This document shows positions 18,206 through 25,432 of a stretch of 64,000 nucleotides of DNA, piece after piece. Numbering within the stretch: position 1 is the first letter of the stretch; each line of letters starts with the position of its first letter. The DNA comes from Octadecabacter ascidiaceicola. Its GTDB lineage: Bacteria > Pseudomonadota > Alphaproteobacteria > Rhodobacterales > Rhodobacteraceae. Location of the stretch: contig NZ_FXYD01000001.1 of assembly GCF_900185015.1 (NCBI RefSeq), forward strand, positions 310,001-374,000, given 5' to 3'. Below the pieces are notes generated by a model that saw only the letters and a program-made list of their open reading frames with translations, was not told where the DNA came from and did not search any database. The position numbers and the translations under genes are program-made.

Positions 18206-19363
18206 CTACTTAACCGAGCCGGCCAACAGGCCGCGCACGAGATATTTCTGCATCATAAAGAACACCAGTAAAGGCACCGCGATTGAGATAAACGCCGATG
18301 TCGCGAGGATTTCCCAATCGCCGCCTCGTGTCCCCAAAAGTTCTACGATTTGTTTTGTCATCACAGTGGTTTCACCTGAGCTGTCGATCAGGAACACCAG
18401 TGCCACCAACAGGTCATTCCACGTCCACAAGAATTGGAAGATCGCAAAGGACGCTAGTGCTGGAAAGCTCAGTGGAAGGATAATCTTAGTGAATATCTGA
18501 AACTCAGTCGCCCCGTCCACACGCGCGTTCTCAATGATGTCGCGCGGCAAACCGACCATGTAATTTCGCAAGAGATATATTGCGAGCGGCAGTCCAAACC
18601 CCGTATGCGCCATCCACACGCCCAAATAGCCCTTGCCGATCCCAATCGCATTGTGGAACTGCAACAGCGGGATCAAGGCGAGCTGTAGTGGTACAACCAA
18701 CAACCCAACAACTGTCGCGATCAACAGCGCCCGCCCCGGGAAATCCATCCACGCCAACGCGTAGGCCGCAAACGCCGCAATCAGGATCGGAATGATCGTT
18801 GCAGGGATCACGACAGTCAGCGTGTTAAAGAACGCCTTGGCCATGTCCTCGGAATTGCCTTCGGTGAACAGCACGTTCTTATAGTTGTCCGTCGTAAACT
18901 CAGGCGGAACAGTCGCGATGATGAACAAGCGCTGTCCTCGCCCTGAAATCTGGTCGTCATTACCCTGCCAAATGTACGTACCATCGGCATTGAGCGTCAT
19001 ACTTTCGCCGTCACCCAGATCAGCGGTGTCGCCAATGGTATAGGCACTCGGCGCACGCGAGGACGTTCCCCAGCGATCGATGTTGACCTCGGCGTAGTCT
19101 CCCTCAAGCACGTTGCCTTCGACAACGAACATACCCGCACCGGTTTCGATCCGGTTGTCATCTGGGTCGAGCGCCCGCAATTGCAATGTTTGCTCCGCCG
19201 GAAATAAGGACGCCCACCAACCTGACGACGTAATCTGTTCGCTTGTCCGAAACGAGCTTACAAACAGCCCCAATGTCGGAAACAACCAAAGCGCAACCAG
19301 CACCACAACGGAGATATTCAGCAACCAAACAACTGCGGGCTTTTTACCACTCAAGCCATCCAT
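18206..19363 (-). CDS. aglG: Alpha-glucoside ABC transporter permease AglG
   Basis: A 385-residue inner-membrane permease of the MalG type. One membrane helix near residue 20 is followed by a large periplasmic insert (about residues 45-165) with GMFVVEGNVLEGDYAEVNID and TLNADGTYIWQGND, as in AglG proteins. Then come the core helices and the EAA loop ENARVDGATEFQIFTKIILPLS that contacts the ATPase. ATG 19363 shares one base with the aglF stop (TGATG), which decides the start; the open frame runs 12 codons further upstream inside aglF. Partners: AglE, AglF and AglK. Confidence 0.93.
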   Translation of the reverse strand: MDGLSGKKPAVVWLLNISVVVLVALWLFPTLGLFVSSFRTSEQITSSGWWASLFPAEQTLQLRALDPDDNRIETGAGMFVVEGNVLEGDYAEVNIDRWGTSSRAPSAYTIGDTADLGDGESMTLNADGTYIWQGNDDQISGRGQRLFIIATVPPEFTTDNYKNVLFTEGNSEDMAKAFFNTLTVVIPATIIPILIAAFAAYALAWMDFPGRALLIATVVGLLVVPLQLALIPLLQFHNAIGIGKGYLGVWMAHTGFGLPLAIYLLRNYMVGLPRDIIENARVDGATEFQIFTKIILPLSFPALASFAIFQFLWTWNDLLVALVFLIDSSGETTVMTKQIVELLGTRGGDWEILATSAFISIAVPLLVFFMMQKYLVRGLLAGSVK

Positions 19364-20370
19364 CAGCGCATCTCCTTGCGGGCATTGTAGACGTTCCAAA
19401 CAAGGATCGGCGTAACCAGCAGCATAATGATCATCGCCGCAGCGGACCCCATACCCCAGTCGTTCGCACGGAACAGTTTGTCATACATGTAATTGGCCAG
19501 AACCTGCGTTTCCCACTGCCCATTCGTCATCGCGAACACGATGTCGAACACCTTGAGCGTGGCAATCGTGATTGTGGTCCAGACCACAACAATCGTCCCC
19601 ATGATCTGCGGAACTTTGATCTTAAAGAAAATCTGTAGCGGATTCGCGCCATCAATGATCGCGGCCTCAATCGTTTCTTCGGGGATACCGCGCAAGGCGG
19701 CCGATAAAATAACCATTGCGAAACCGGTCTGGATCCAGATCAACACGGCCATCAGGAAGAAACTGTTCCAGAAAGGAATTGTCAGCCACTGTTGCGGCTC
19801 AGCGCCGCCAAACAACAGATACAGATGGTTCAACACACCAATCTGCGCCACGTCTTCTGGGCGGGCTTCATAGATCAGCTTGAAAATCACGGCGGCACCG
19901 ACGAACGAAATTGCCATTGGCATGAAAATGATGGACTTCGCGATATTGCCCCAGCGCAAACGATCGGTCAGCTGCGCGGCTAACAGGCCAAATCCGGTCG
20001 CCGAGGCAGGAACCACCACAAGCCACAACACGTTGTTGCGCATGGCTTCTGCGAACTTGGGCTCAGCAAACATTTGTGTGTAGTTTTCAAACCCGACAAA
20101 GGTGCGCACGCCCCCTGCTCCGCGTTCCTGAAAACTTAGGATCAACGTCGCGACGACGGGATATGCCAGATACAAACCAAGTGCGAGGATTGCGGGAAAG
20201 AGGAATAACCAAGGGCGGATCAATTCGCGGCGACTGATGTTGCGCCCTGCGTTTGGGCCAGAAGCCGGCAACAGAACTTTATCGAGTAAGAGGTTGGATC
20301 CATAAAAATATCCAATACAGCCGCTCACGCCGACAGTAATCGTGATCAGACCTAACAGTGCTGGATGCAT
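19363..20370 (-). CDS. aglF: Alpha-glucoside ABC transporter permease AglF
   Basis: A 335-residue MalF-type permease. It has an N-terminal helix (LLGLITITVGVSGCIGYFYG), a second at LIRPWLFLFPAILALGLYLA, and the periplasmic loop GAGGVRTFVGFENYTQMF typical of sugar permeases. The conserved EAA loop EAAIIDGANPLQIFFKIKVP lies near residue 235, and further core helices follow. It is separated from aglE by 90 bases that contain a stable hairpin, and shares a TGATG junction with aglG. It forms the membrane channel together with AglG. Confidence 0.93.
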   Translation of the reverse strand: MHPALLGLITITVGVSGCIGYFYGSNLLLDKVLLPASGPNAGRNISRRELIRPWLFLFPAILALGLYLAYPVVATLILSFQERGAGGVRTFVGFENYTQMFAEPKFAEAMRNNVLWLVVVPASATGFGLLAAQLTDRLRWGNIAKSIIFMPMAISFVGAAVIFKLIYEARPEDVAQIGVLNHLYLLFGGAEPQQWLTIPFWNSFFLMAVLIWIQTGFAMVILSAALRGIPEETIEAAIIDGANPLQIFFKIKVPQIMGTIVVVWTTITIATLKVFDIVFAMTNGQWETQVLANYMYDKLFRANDWGMGSAAAMIIMLLVTPILVWNVYNARKEMR

Positions 20371-20414
20371 GGTCCCTGTCCCCCCTGAGAATACGTGCCT
20401 GCATGACAGGCGAG

Positions 20415-20448
20415 AAAGGCGGCCCTTCGAATTAGAAAAGCCGCCTTT
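20415..20448 (-). terminator. Stem-loop between aglE and aglF
   Basis: Perfect 9-bp inverted repeat AAAGGCGGC/GCCGCCTTT with a 16-base loop, 12 bases after the aglE stop. On the minus strand the stem ends in TTT but no longer U run follows. It may act as a partial terminator or as a 3' shield, raising the amount of binding protein over the membrane subunits, as is known for malE-malF type junctions. The role here is inferred. Confidence 0.6.
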
Positions 20449-20460
20449 AGGTCGCTTAGA

Positions 20461-21819
20461 TTACTTCAAAGCATCCCAGCTGTCTTGGATGCTGGTCGCA
20501 ACTGCATCAGCGGATTCACCACCAACATAGTCAACCATACCCGTCCAGAATGTACCCGCGCCTATTGCACCAGGCATCAAGTCTGATGCGTCAAAGCGGA
20601 ACGTTGTTGCGTTTTGCAGGATTTCACCCTGTCCGCGCAGCGTGTCGTCCATGTATGTCGCAAGGTTCACACCAGTGTGTGGTGTCAGGAAGCCTGTCTG
20701 CGCCATCATGATCTCATGTGCGATCGGCGTTTGCAGGAACTTCATGAACTCCATTGTCGCATCGTTGGCATCTGTAACAGCCAGCAATGTGCCGCCACCG
20801 AGAACCGGATTACCGAGATCCTTGCCAGCGAAAGATGGAAAGTAGAAGAAGTCCGCATCTGTTCCAAGCTCAGTGCCTTCTGGGAAGAACGCAGGCGCGA
20901 AAGATGCCTGACGGTGCATGTAGCATTGTGGCGGGCTGGAGAACATGCCAGTCGGGCTGTCACGGAAGTCAGTTGTACCTACGGCACCGGCACCACCAGC
21001 AACCATGTCATCGTTCTTGGCAAATGTGCCGAACATTTCGATGGCTTCGATGATCTTAGGATCGTTGAACGGAATTTCGTTGCTGACCCACATATCATAG
21101 GTTTCGGGTGTCTGCGTACGCAGCATCATGTCCTCAACCCAGTCAGTCGCAGGCCAACCAGTCGCCGCACCGGAACCCAGACCAATGCACCAAGGTGTTT
21201 CACCGTCTGCAATGATCTGTTCGGACAGCGCGATGAGGTCTTCCATGGTCTCAGGAACGTCGTAGCCTGCGTCCTCAAAATTCTCAGGAACATACCAAAC
21301 GAGTGACTTTACATTCACGTTGAAGAAGAAGCCGTAGAACTGGTCTGCGCCATCTGCGTCGCCGTATGTGCCCAGATCAACCCAAGACGACCCAGCCGCA
21401 TAGTTTTCGCCAACCCAAGCAGCTGCATCCGCGCCAAGTGGTGCCAGCAAGCCCTGCTCTGCGAGGTTCGCAGCCAGACCCGGCTGCGGGAATACCGCGA
21501 TGTTTGGCGGCGAACCGGCCTCAGCATCAATAACGATCTGTTGCTCGAAGCTGTCGGAACCCGTGTATGTCGCATCCGCACCTGTCGCTTCTTCAAAATA
21601 GGTCAGCATGGATGTGAAGATTTCTGCTTCAGGGCTCAGCCATGGGCCAAATATCGTAACCGTCTGACCGCTCAGATCGGGTGCATCGGCTGCATATGCT
21701 TCCAAGCTATCCCAACTGAAATCGCCTTCACCCACGGCAAACGGCTGATGGCCGTCCGCATTAGCCATGCCAGCTGCAAGCGCTGCAATCGCCACACCAG
21801 CGTACATTGAGTTCTTCAT
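20461..21819 (-). CDS. aglE: Alpha-glucoside ABC transporter substrate-binding protein
   Basis: A 452-residue periplasmic sugar-binding protein. The signal peptide is MKNSMYAGVAIAALAAGMAN with cleavage after ANA; the mature part starts DGHQPFAVGEGDFSWDSL. It has the MalE-like two-lobe pattern, with the hinge-region strand GQTVTIFGPWLSPEAE and later LGSGAATGWPATDWVEDM. It is the first and probably most expressed gene of aglEFGAK. The two palindromic operators lie 68-79 and 224-235 bases upstream of its start. Binding specificity (sucrose, maltose, trehalose) cannot be told. Confidence 0.93.
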   Translation of the reverse strand: MKNSMYAGVAIAALAAGMANADGHQPFAVGEGDFSWDSLEAYAADAPDLSGQTVTIFGPWLSPEAEIFTSMLTYFEEATGADATYTGSDSFEQQIVIDAEAGSPPNIAVFPQPGLAANLAEQGLLAPLGADAAAWVGENYAAGSSWVDLGTYGDADGADQFYGFFFNVNVKSLVWYVPENFEDAGYDVPETMEDLIALSEQIIADGETPWCIGLGSGAATGWPATDWVEDMMLRTQTPETYDMWVSNEIPFNDPKIIEAIEMFGTFAKNDDMVAGGAGAVGTTDFRDSPTGMFSSPPQCYMHRQASFAPAFFPEGTELGTDADFFYFPSFAGKDLGNPVLGGGTLLAVTDANDATMEFMKFLQTPIAHEIMMAQTGFLTPHTGVNLATYMDDTLRGQGEILQNATTFRFDASDLMPGAIGAGTFWTGMVDYVGGESADAVATSIQDSWDALK

Positions 21820-21886
21820 GGTAGTCCTCCCTAACAGCGCATTTGCCGCGCCGTTTTCTCAAATTTGTTTCCGCGCGCAAACTTTT

Positions 21887-21898
21887 CAAAGCGCTTTG
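21887..21898. promoter_or_regulatory. Palindromic operator 1 of the agl locus
   Basis: CAAAGCGCTTTG, a perfect 12-base palindrome inside the longer identical block TCAAAGCGCTTTGGA (21886-21900). It lies 68 bases upstream of the aglE start in the aglE/aglR divergent region. The CG-centred symmetric shape fits LacI-family repressors, and AglR is encoded next door. Probably blocks the aglE promoter when sugar is absent (inference). Confidence 0.75.
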
Positions 21899-22042
21899 GA
21901 TAGCGCTACCATGTGCCAACACACAAACAGAGTCAACGACATCTGATCCAAACCCAAAATTCAACAAACCCTCAATAATTTAGACACTAAAGAGGTTGAT
22001 TTTTTCGGGCCCGAGGGTCAAAGCTCATTGAAATGCACGAAT

Positions 22043-22054
22043 CAAAGCGCTTTG
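22043..22054. promoter_or_regulatory. Palindromic operator 2, upstream of aglR
   Basis: A second exact copy of CAAAGCGCTTTG inside TCAAAGCGCTTTGGA (22042-22056), 10 bases before the aglR ATG and therefore within its leader. The two copies are 156 bases apart, a distance that would allow looping by a tetrameric or paired-dimer LacI-type repressor. It suggests autoregulation of aglR and control of the downstream GH1 and glk genes. Confidence 0.75.
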
Positions 22055-22064
22055 GAAAGCTCAT

Positions 22065-23096
22065 ATGAATCTTAAAGGCCTGTCGCAAATCTTAGGGATG
22101 TCCCAGACCACGGTTAGCCGTGCTCTGAACGGCTACCCCGAGGTTAGCGAAAAGACTCGAAAGAAGATCCTCGCCGTAGCAGCAGAGCATAATTACAGCC
22201 CCAACGTACGCGCCAAAAGCCTCGCAACGGGTCGAACCAACACAATTGGCCACGTGATCCTGACCGGTGATCGACACCAGATGATCAACCCGATTTTCGG
22301 AGATTTCATTGCAGGTGCCGGTGAAGTGTATTCCGCTGAAAACTACGAAATCGCGCTGTCCATTGTGAAAGAAGCCGACGAAGAAAAAACCTATCGGGCC
22401 TTAAAAACGCGCGGCACGGTCGATGGGGTCGTGCTTCACGGCCCAAAGATGAATGATACTCGGATTGGCTTGCTTCAGGAACTCGGCCTTCCCTTTGTGG
22501 TGCATGGTCGCGCGTCAGGCATTGCGTCTGACTACAGCTGGCTGGACGTTAACAACACGCGCGCGTTCCAACGTGCGACGGAGTTCCTCATCGATTTAGG
22601 CCATCGACGCATTGCCCTGTTTAATGGATTTGAGGGAATGGATTTTGCCCACCGCAGACGCCTCGGATATGAAAAAGCGCTTCAAGCGCAAGACATCAGG
22701 TTGGATCCTGCGATCATGCGTAGCGAAGAAATGAGCGATAGCAACGGATATGCTGCGACCCAAGATGTTCTGTCTTTGCCCAATCCGCCAACCGCAATTC
22801 TAACGTCTTCAATCATCTCCGCGTTCGGCGTGCGCCGCGCAGTGCAGGACCATGGACTGGAAGTTGGGCGCGACGTATCCATCATCACATACGACGATGG
22901 CTTGTCGTATTTGGCGAACGGCGTCGATGTTCCAATCTTCACCGCAACGCGATCTTCGGTCCGAGAGGCTGGGCAACTGTTATCGCAGATGCTGATTGAC
23001 CAAATTAACGGTGACGTAACCGGCCCACAGAGCAAATTACTCGAAGCTGAACTAACGGTCGGCCAATCCACTGGCCCTGCCCCTTCCCCCAAGTAG
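22065..23096 (+). CDS. aglR: LacI family transcriptional repressor of the agl locus
   Basis: A 343-residue regulator. The N-terminal helix-turn-helix MNLKGLSQILGMSQTTVSRA with LNGYPEVSEKTRKKI is followed by the LacI hinge region (YSPNVRAKSLATGRTNTIG). A periplasmic-binding-protein-like sensor domain runs from about residue 60, with RRIALFNGFEGMDF and TAILTSSIISAFGVRRAV. It is divergent from aglE, with identical palindromes in between, and is followed by bgl and glk in the same direction. The effector is probably an alpha-glucoside or glucose; this is not shown by sequence. Confidence 0.93.
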   Translation: MNLKGLSQILGMSQTTVSRALNGYPEVSEKTRKKILAVAAEHNYSPNVRAKSLATGRTNTIGHVILTGDRHQMINPIFGDFIAGAGEVYSAENYEIALSIVKEADEEKTYRALKTRGTVDGVVLHGPKMNDTRIGLLQELGLPFVVHGRASGIASDYSWLDVNNTRAFQRATEFLIDLGHRRIALFNGFEGMDFAHRRRLGYEKALQAQDIRLDPAIMRSEEMSDSNGYAATQDVLSLPNPPTAILTSSIISAFGVRRAVQDHGLEVGRDVSIITYDDGLSYLANGVDVPIFTATRSSVREAGQLLSQMLIDQINGDVTGPQSKLLEAELTVGQSTGPAPSPK

Positions 23097-23130
23097 CTTC
23101 GCGCAACTCTCAAACATTCTAAGGTTCAAA

Positions 23131-24453
23131 ATGCAGTTCAAACGCTCAGATTTTCCTGAAGGCTTTCAATTTGGGGCCGCGACATCGGCGTATCAGATTG
23201 AAGGCCACAAATTTGGTGGCGCAGGTCAGACCCATTGGGACACCTTTGCAGAGACGCCAGGGAATGTTGTTCGTGCCGAAACAGGTGCGATTGCTTGTGA
23301 CCACTACCACCGCTGGGAAGAAGATCTCGACCTGATCCAAAATGCAGGCTTTGACGCCTATCGGTTTTCGACAAGCTGGGCGCGTGTTATGCCCGATGGC
23401 GTAACCCCCAACCCCGAAGGTCTCGATTTTTACGATCGCCTAACAGACGGCATGCTGGAGCGTGGGATTAAACCCTGCGCGACTTTGTATCATTGGGAGC
23501 TACCATCTTCCTTGGCAGACAAAGGTGGCTGGCAAAATCCCGATATCGCCAAATGGTTTGGTGATTTCACCCATTGCATCATGGAACGCATCGGCGATCG
23601 CATGCACTCGGTTGCGCCGATCAATGAACCGTGGTGCGTCGGATGGTTGTCGCATTTCCTTGGAGGACACCCACCCGGCTTGCGTGACATCCGCGCCACA
23701 GCGCGTGCCATGCATCATATTCTTGTCGCCCATGGCACCGCCATCCAGACGATGCGCGGACTTGGCATGACCAACCTTGGTGGCGTGTTTAACCTTGAAT
23801 GGGCAACTCCTGAAACAGATAGCGAAACGGATGTGACCGCCGCGGCGGTTTCAGACGGGTACTACAACCGCTTCTTTCTGGGGGGCGTTTTCAAAGGCGC
23901 GTACCCCGACAACATTATGAACGCCTTCGCCCCCCACATGCCAAACAACTGGCAAGACGATTTTGCGACCATTCAAGAACCATTGGATTGGTGCGGCATA
24001 AACTATTACACGCGCCGTATCGTTCGCTCAAACACAGATGCCTGGCCATCTCATGATGTCTTTCCAGATGGCCCACTGCCGAAAACCCAAATGGGCTGGG
24101 AGATTTATCCAGACGGCATTTATAAATTCCTCATGCGAACCAAAGACGAATATACGGGCGACTTGCCACTATTTATCACCGAAAATGGAATGGCAAACGC
24201 GGACATTCTGCAAAACGGAACCGTGAACGACCCTGAGCGCATTGATTTTTTGAACCAGCACTTTGAAGCAGTCCGCCGCGCCATCGCTGATGGCGTACCC
24301 GTAGAAGGTTTTTTCGTTTGGTCCCTTTTGGACAACTTCGAATGGGCACTCGGATACGAAAAACGCTTCGGATTGGTTCACGTTGACTTTGAAACATTGC
24401 AGCGTACGCCTAAAGCATCCTATCACGCACTAAAGTCTGCTTTGGAACTCTAA
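23131..24453 (+). CDS. Beta-glucosidase, GH1 family
   Basis: A 440-residue GH1 enzyme cleaving beta-glucosides such as cellobiose. Acid/base Glu166 sits in INEPWCV and nucleophile Glu351 in FITENGMA. The N-terminus FPEGFQFGAATSAYQIEG and the C-terminal SLLDNFEWALGYEKRFGLV are GH1 hallmarks. No signal peptide, so it acts in the cytoplasm on imported sugar. Transcribed with aglR (34 bases upstream) and glk (4 bases downstream). Its place inside an alpha-glucoside locus suggests one regulon for both bond types, perhaps with the AglEFGK importer accepting both. Confidence 0.95.
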   Translation: MQFKRSDFPEGFQFGAATSAYQIEGHKFGGAGQTHWDTFAETPGNVVRAETGAIACDHYHRWEEDLDLIQNAGFDAYRFSTSWARVMPDGVTPNPEGLDFYDRLTDGMLERGIKPCATLYHWELPSSLADKGGWQNPDIAKWFGDFTHCIMERIGDRMHSVAPINEPWCVGWLSHFLGGHPPGLRDIRATARAMHHILVAHGTAIQTMRGLGMTNLGGVFNLEWATPETDSETDVTAAAVSDGYYNRFFLGGVFKGAYPDNIMNAFAPHMPNNWQDDFATIQEPLDWCGINYYTRRIVRSNTDAWPSHDVFPDGPLPKTQMGWEIYPDGIYKFLMRTKDEYTGDLPLFITENGMANADILQNGTVNDPERIDFLNQHFEAVRRAIADGVPVEGFFVWSLLDNFEWALGYEKRFGLVHVDFETLQRTPKASYHALKSALEL

Positions 24454-24457
24454 TACC

Positions 24458-25432
24458 ATGACTAACCCAGCTAAAACCCTTTCGCTTGTCGCGGATATCG
24501 GCGGCACGAATACGCGTTGCGCCCTCGCCAATGGTTGCCATGTCTTGCCAAAGACAATTCGTAAATACTCCAACGCACAGTACACAGGGTTAGCAGACGT
24601 TTTGCGCGGATATCTCGCGGATGAAGGCAATATGGTTCCACAGGCCGCTTGCGTTGCTGTTGCTGGCCCGGTTCATGATGGCGTGGCAACCATGACCAAC
24701 TTAGATTGGACGATTGACCGCGACACGTTGATGGCCGCAACGAAAGCACAAACCGTAGCAATACTGAACGATCTTCAAGCGCAAGGCCACGCATTAGGCC
24801 ATCTAAACGTGGGATCGATTCAATCAATAGTCGAAGGGCCCGCCGCACCGCCAAACGCGGTTCGCCTCATCGTTGGGGTCGGAACAGGCTTTAACGCTGT
24901 GTCAGTTTTTGAAACCGAAAATGGACGTTTCGTTCCACCTTCTGAGAGCGGCCATGCAAGCCTACCCACCCGCACCGAGCAAGAATTCCGTTTGGGCCGG
25001 TTTGTGTCCTCTTCGCAAGACTTTCCAGCTGTCGAAGATGTTTTGTCCGGGCGTGGTTTGGAGCGAGTCTACGCATTCCTGAGCGAAGAAACGGGAACCC
25101 CGGCCAAAAAACCTGCACAGGACATCATGAGTGCCTGCAAGACCGGTGAAGACGAATGTGCGCGTGATGCCGTCAATTTGTTCGTTCGCACACTTGGTGC
25201 GGTTTGCGGTGACCTATCACTCACCCATCTTCCATTTGGAGGCATCTATTTGGTCGGCGGCGTTTCACGCGCGATGGCGCCGTATCTATCCGAATTTGGG
25301 TTTGTTGAAGCATTTCAAGACAAAGGCCGGTTCGCACCCTTCATGACCAAGTTTTCAATCTCACTAATAGAAGACGATTTTGCAGCCCTTGCGGGCGCTG
25401 CGTCCCACATTAAACACCTGAATGATATCTAG
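24458..25432 (+). CDS. glk: Glucokinase
   Basis: A 324-residue Glk of the non-ROK bacterial type, phosphorylating the glucose released by AglA and the GH1 enzyme. Seen: phosphate-1 loop LVADIGGTNTRCALA near residue 9, AVAGPVHDGVATMTNLDW, ILNDLQAQGHAL with the catalytic Asp, VGVGTGFNA, and ESGHASLPTRTEQE. Length is usual. It follows the GH1 gene by 4 bases. Its last 4 bases overlap the end of cckA on the opposite strand. Confidence 0.95.
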   Translation: MTNPAKTLSLVADIGGTNTRCALANGCHVLPKTIRKYSNAQYTGLADVLRGYLADEGNMVPQAACVAVAGPVHDGVATMTNLDWTIDRDTLMAATKAQTVAILNDLQAQGHALGHLNVGSIQSIVEGPAAPPNAVRLIVGVGTGFNAVSVFETENGRFVPPSESGHASLPTRTEQEFRLGRFVSSSQDFPAVEDVLSGRGLERVYAFLSEETGTPAKKPAQDIMSACKTGEDECARDAVNLFVRTLGAVCGDLSLTHLPFGGIYLVGGVSRAMAPYLSEFGFVEAFQDKGRFAPFMTKFSISLIEDDFAALAGAASHIKHLNDI

